Assembly: GCA_964422145.1 (NCBI GenBank)
Contig: CAYQZV010000002.1
Location: forward strand, 1-64,000
Direction of reading: 5' to 3'
DNA: 64,000 bases
Origin: JACNKV01 sp964422145
GTDB lineage: Bacteria; Fidelibacterota; Marinisomatia; Marinisomatales; JACNKV01
The notes under the pieces are model-generated. The model did no database searches, was not told the DNA's origin, and saw only the letters and a program-made list of their open reading frames with translations. The position numbers and the translations under genes were made by a program. Every line of letters starts with the position of its first letter. Within the stretch, counting starts at the first letter, position 1. This document shows, in pieces, positions 61,388 to 64,000 of this stretch.

Positions 61388-63469
61388 ATGAATAAAATCA
61401 ACTTTCCAGTGATCATCATCACTGCTTTAGCAAGCCTTTATGGATCTCCAAATTTTCTCTCAGGAATTATCACAGATCAGAATAACGATCCGATCGGTTA
61501 TGCATCGATTGAATATCCTTCGGCTAACCTCTTTGCAACTTCCAATGAAAATGGATATTTCGTTTTGCATCATTCCATCCAAGCGGATGAGCAGATCATT
61601 ATTCATCGAATTGGGTACGCCAACCAAAAGGTTACATTAAACAACTCAAACACAATTCACATTGTGTTAAAACAAGAACCGATCCAAATGGAAATGATAG
61701 CCGTTGAAGGAGAGTCTCCTTTCCCCAGTCTGACAGCTGACGAATATCATGTTTCATTGAATCAATCATCTATTCATGCCTTGGCAAATAATATACCGGG
61801 TGTGCAGTTACGATCATCCGGTGGAAGCTTGGCTGCAAACCGCTCACTGAGTTTAAACGGGGGACCTGCGAACCATACAAAAGTATCATTAAGCGGAGTG
61901 GATTTAACCAGTTCACAAAACGGATTAACTGACCTTTCACAAATTCCACTTCCGTTGCAATCAAGAATATCAGCTTCACCTTTACCGGGTGTTTTTTACG
62001 GTTCAGGTGCTATTGATGGTGTCTTTAACATTGATCCCGACAGCCGTCAATCCTCTCTGCACTTTTCTGCAGGGGACTTTGGGTTTCGATCTCTTCATGC
62101 AGAATTCAACACATCAACAGGGTCATGGAACACCCAATTTTCAACCGGATTTACCAAAGAACACGGAAACTTTCAGTATCCGGATGGAGACTCAACATCC
62201 ACTCGGCAAAATAATCATTTTGACCAAAGATGGATTTACGGATCAGTCAAAGGAGCCGTTACTAAACAAATCTTTCTTTCAGCATTTAGTCTTCTGTCTA
62301 TCCAGGATCGTGGCATTGCCGGTGGAATTAACTGGCTTTCTCCGCATGCTGTAAAAAAAGATACACTTCAAATCCACTCAGTTTCCATCGGTTACCCATT
62401 TAAGTCCGGTCATGTACACTTGAATTATTCTCACCGGAACAGCGGTGAAGAATACATTGATGATAATCCGTTTTTCCCGATACAAAGTCATCATATCCTG
62501 ACAACCGATCACATAAAATTATCTTTGGTGATTCGACCCTTATCATTTTTGCAAATCCAATCATTGGCTGAACATAAAAAGGAGTTTATTAACAGCACAG
62601 ACACCGGTTCTCATTCACGAACAATCCTTTCAGCGTCAACAAGATTGGATTGGACTGTTCTTCCGCAGATCCATGTTATTCCGGCATATCGATATGATGG
62701 TCTTATCGATTCGGATCAAAACCACACATATGATGTCAGAATGTCTTTCAATCCGTTGACGAATACTCATATCAGTTTTGCCGGTGGAACAACGTTTCAA
62801 TATCCCGGATTTAACGACCTGTATTATGAAGATATGTTCGGAAGTTTAGGAAATGCTGCATTAAAACCTGAGTCCTCAACATTTTACACTGCAGAGTTTA
62901 AACAAGACCTTAACCAACATGGATTTGTATCAGTTTCTTACACAGATAGAAAAAGCAGAGATTTGATCCAATGGCATCCGATAGATGAATCCGGTTATGT
63001 GTGGACACCTGTCAATATCGCAAAAACCCGGAGAACAACCTTCTCAATCGCAGGTGAGTTCACACCAAATCACATCCCAGTAACTTTAAATGGTCATTAT
63101 TCGATCATTGATCCAAAAGATGAGATCACCGGGGAGGTCCTTCTTTATACACCGGATAAAATCGGGATGCTTGGCTTGATTTACAACCACGCTGCGTTTA
63201 TTTCAGAAATGCAAATGCATTACACAGGTGAGCGTCATTACACCGTGACAGAATATGACGAAAACTGGATTCCGAAAACGATTGATAAAAAAATGAGTGA
63301 TTTTCTAACCGTGTCTTTGTCGGCAAAATATACCGTTTCGATCTTACAAAGGCAGTTTGCTCTACACCTATCAGTGAATAATGTGTTGGACGAAGATGTC
63401 AGAATGTTTGCTGATTATCCTGAGCCCGGACGGACAATCAACGCAGGGGTGTCATATCTGCTGAAATGA
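61388..63469 (+). CDS. TonB-dependent outer-membrane receptor, likely cobalamin uptake (BtuB-like)
   Basis: A 693-residue outer-membrane receptor with a short signal peptide (INFPVIIITALASLYGSP), an N-terminal carboxypeptidase-regulatory-like domain (about residues 22-95, GIITDQNNDPIGYASIEYP), a plug domain (about 100-200, RSLSLNGGPANHTKVSLSG and SGAIDGVFNI) and a C-terminal barrel ending GRTINAGVSYLL. The cobalamin riboswitch just upstream and a PduO-type adenosyltransferase elsewhere in the window make B12 or a corrinoid the likely ligand. No BtuFCD transporter genes are adjacent. The C-terminal residue is Lys rather than an aromatic, which is unusual for a barrel end. Confidence 0.9.
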   Translation: MNKINFPVIIITALASLYGSPNFLSGIITDQNNDPIGYASIEYPSANLFATSNENGYFVLHHSIQADEQIIIHRIGYANQKVTLNNSNTIHIVLKQEPIQMEMIAVEGESPFPSLTADEYHVSLNQSSIHALANNIPGVQLRSSGGSLAANRSLSLNGGPANHTKVSLSGVDLTSSQNGLTDLSQIPLPLQSRISASPLPGVFYGSGAIDGVFNIDPDSRQSSLHFSAGDFGFRSLHAEFNTSTGSWNTQFSTGFTKEHGNFQYPDGDSTSTRQNNHFDQRWIYGSVKGAVTKQIFLSAFSLLSIQDRGIAGGINWLSPHAVKKDTLQIHSVSIGYPFKSGHVHLNYSHRNSGEEYIDDNPFFPIQSHHILTTDHIKLSLVIRPLSFLQIQSLAEHKKEFINSTDTGSHSRTILSASTRLDWTVLPQIHVIPAYRYDGLIDSDQNHTYDVRMSFNPLTNTHISFAGGTTFQYPGFNDLYYEDMFGSLGNAALKPESSTFYTAEFKQDLNQHGFVSVSYTDRKSRDLIQWHPIDESGYVWTPVNIAKTRRTTFSIAGEFTPNHIPVTLNGHYSIIDPKDEITGEVLLYTPDKIGMLGLIYNHAAFISEMQMHYTGERHYTVTEYDENWIPKTIDKKMSDFLTVSLSAKYTVSILQRQFALHLSVNNVLDEDVRMFADYPEPGRTINAGVSYLLK

Positions 63470-63497
63470 TTACCCAGCCATAGCTGATCAGACAATA

Positions 63498-64000
63498 CTA
63501 TAAATGGAATTGAAGGGCTTCCCCCTTCGAAAAAATACCGTGGCTTTTCAGCGTAATTGAATTGTCCTGAATTACTTTTCCGGAAATCATAGCATTGATT
63601 CCGAAGGTTTTTGCTTCGTCGATCACCTTCTCCGGTTCCGGTGTGATCACGGCAAGTCCTTGTCCCATATTCCAGGTTTTGTAGGCTTCCTTGTCACTAA
63701 TTTCTCCGATCTCCTGACAATATTTCATGGCTTTGCACGGATCATAAAGGTCCGTCAATTCAGCACCGAATCCGCTTGGTTTTATAATTCTTCCCAGTTT
63801 TTCAGGAAGACCTCCACCCGTAATATGGGCCACCCCGTTGATTTGACGGGTTCCATCGGTTTGAAATCCGCCGTGCATGGATACAAGCGCTTTGCAATAG
63901 ATGGTTGAGGGCTCTAAAACAAGCGTCCCTAACTTCTCACCATCTAACGGGTGCAGGTGCCATTTATCTCCATGTTTCAACTGAAATGTTTTCCGAACGA
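63498..64000 (-). CDS. purM: Phosphoribosylformylglycinamidine cyclo-ligase PurM, C-terminal part
   Basis: The frame is open to the window edge, so this is the C-terminal part of PurM (AIR synthetase), which closes the imidazole ring in purine synthesis. Recognisable are LVLEPSTIYCKALVSM, NGVAHITGGGLPEKLGRI with the glycine-rich loop, and TWNMGQGLAVITP near the end. An apparent start at 63980 is a TTG inside the gene and should not be used. It converges with the TonB-dependent receptor, with 28 bases between the two stops. No terminator hairpin is obvious in that gap. Confidence 0.93.
   Translation of the reverse strand, partial: VRKTFQLKHGDKWHLHPLDGEKLGTLVLEPSTIYCKALVSMHGGFQTDGTRQINGVAHITGGGLPEKLGRIIKPSGFGAELTDLYDPCKAMKYCQEIGEISDKEAYKTWNMGQGLAVITPEPEKVIDEAKTFGINAMISGKVIQDNSITLKSHGIFSKGEALQFHL

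Noticed and set aside
1..64000. CRISPR array, insertion sequence, prophage or rRNA/tRNA genes
   Set aside because: No regularly spaced repeats, transposase, integrase or phage structural genes, or RNA gene folds were found. The only structured RNA is the cobalamin riboswitch.

Overview
The window is a compact, fully coding stretch of bacterial chromosome with moderate-to-low GC. It most resembles a member of the FCB group (Bacteroidota, Chlorobiota, Marinimicrobia and relatives). This rests on a complex I operon without nuoE, nuoF or nuoG, a complete Na+-NQR, a DUF2851 protein, a 31-residue AURKAIP1/COX24-type protein, a TonB-dependent receptor with a carboxypeptidase-regulatory-like N-terminus, and a Wzi/Wza capsule locus. 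Many genes have clear Shine-Dalgarno sequences (AGGAGG upstream of nqrE, GAGGAGG upstream of a small + strand ORF at 34248). That fits a non-Bacteroidota FCB lineage such as Marinimicrobia better than Bacteroidota proper. The species cannot be named from sequence alone.

Layout. 1-5436 (- strand): PLP synthase (pdxT, pdxS), ispH, a DHH phosphoesterase, a PduO-type cobalamin adenosyltransferase and a sodium:proton antiporter-like carrier. 5588-22589: a bioenergetic block in which nuoABCDHIJKLMN runs directly into nqrABCDEF and apbE on the - strand, with the NQR maturation gene nqrM on the + strand at the far end. 22792-24197 (+): proline dehydrogenase and a CoA-binding protein. 24228-34042 (-): housekeeping genes (nadK, xseB, xseA, a tiny ribosomal-type protein, HU, sppA, a LysM transglycosylase, rfaE2, DUF2851, plsC, a GNAT protein, serS).

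34248-49554 is a capsule or exopolysaccharide locus in two converging halves. The + half holds a possible leader ORF, an initiating sugar-phosphate transferase and Wzi. The - half holds ugd, rfbC, rfbB, Wza, an HTH-Wzz fusion, a flippase, a polymerase candidate, a GT4, a beta-propeller protein, a GT2 and wecB. Its middle is visibly more AT-rich than the flanks.

49707-60974 (-): a vWA membrane protein, tsaD, a YbbR/CdaR-like protein, ribosomal protein S1, cmk, rluB-like, scpB, scpA, trpS, an HNH protein and an NlpC/P60 peptidase. 61084-63469 (+): a cobalamin riboswitch controlling a TonB-dependent receptor. The last gene is purM, cut by the window end.

How it works together. Complex I without its NADH module and Na+-NQR probably feed the same quinone pool while building proton and sodium gradients, and the nearby antiporter-like carrier could exchange the two ions. 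The B12-regulated receptor and the adenosyltransferase point to cobalamin salvage. I saw no insertion sequence, CRISPR array, tRNA or rRNA gene.
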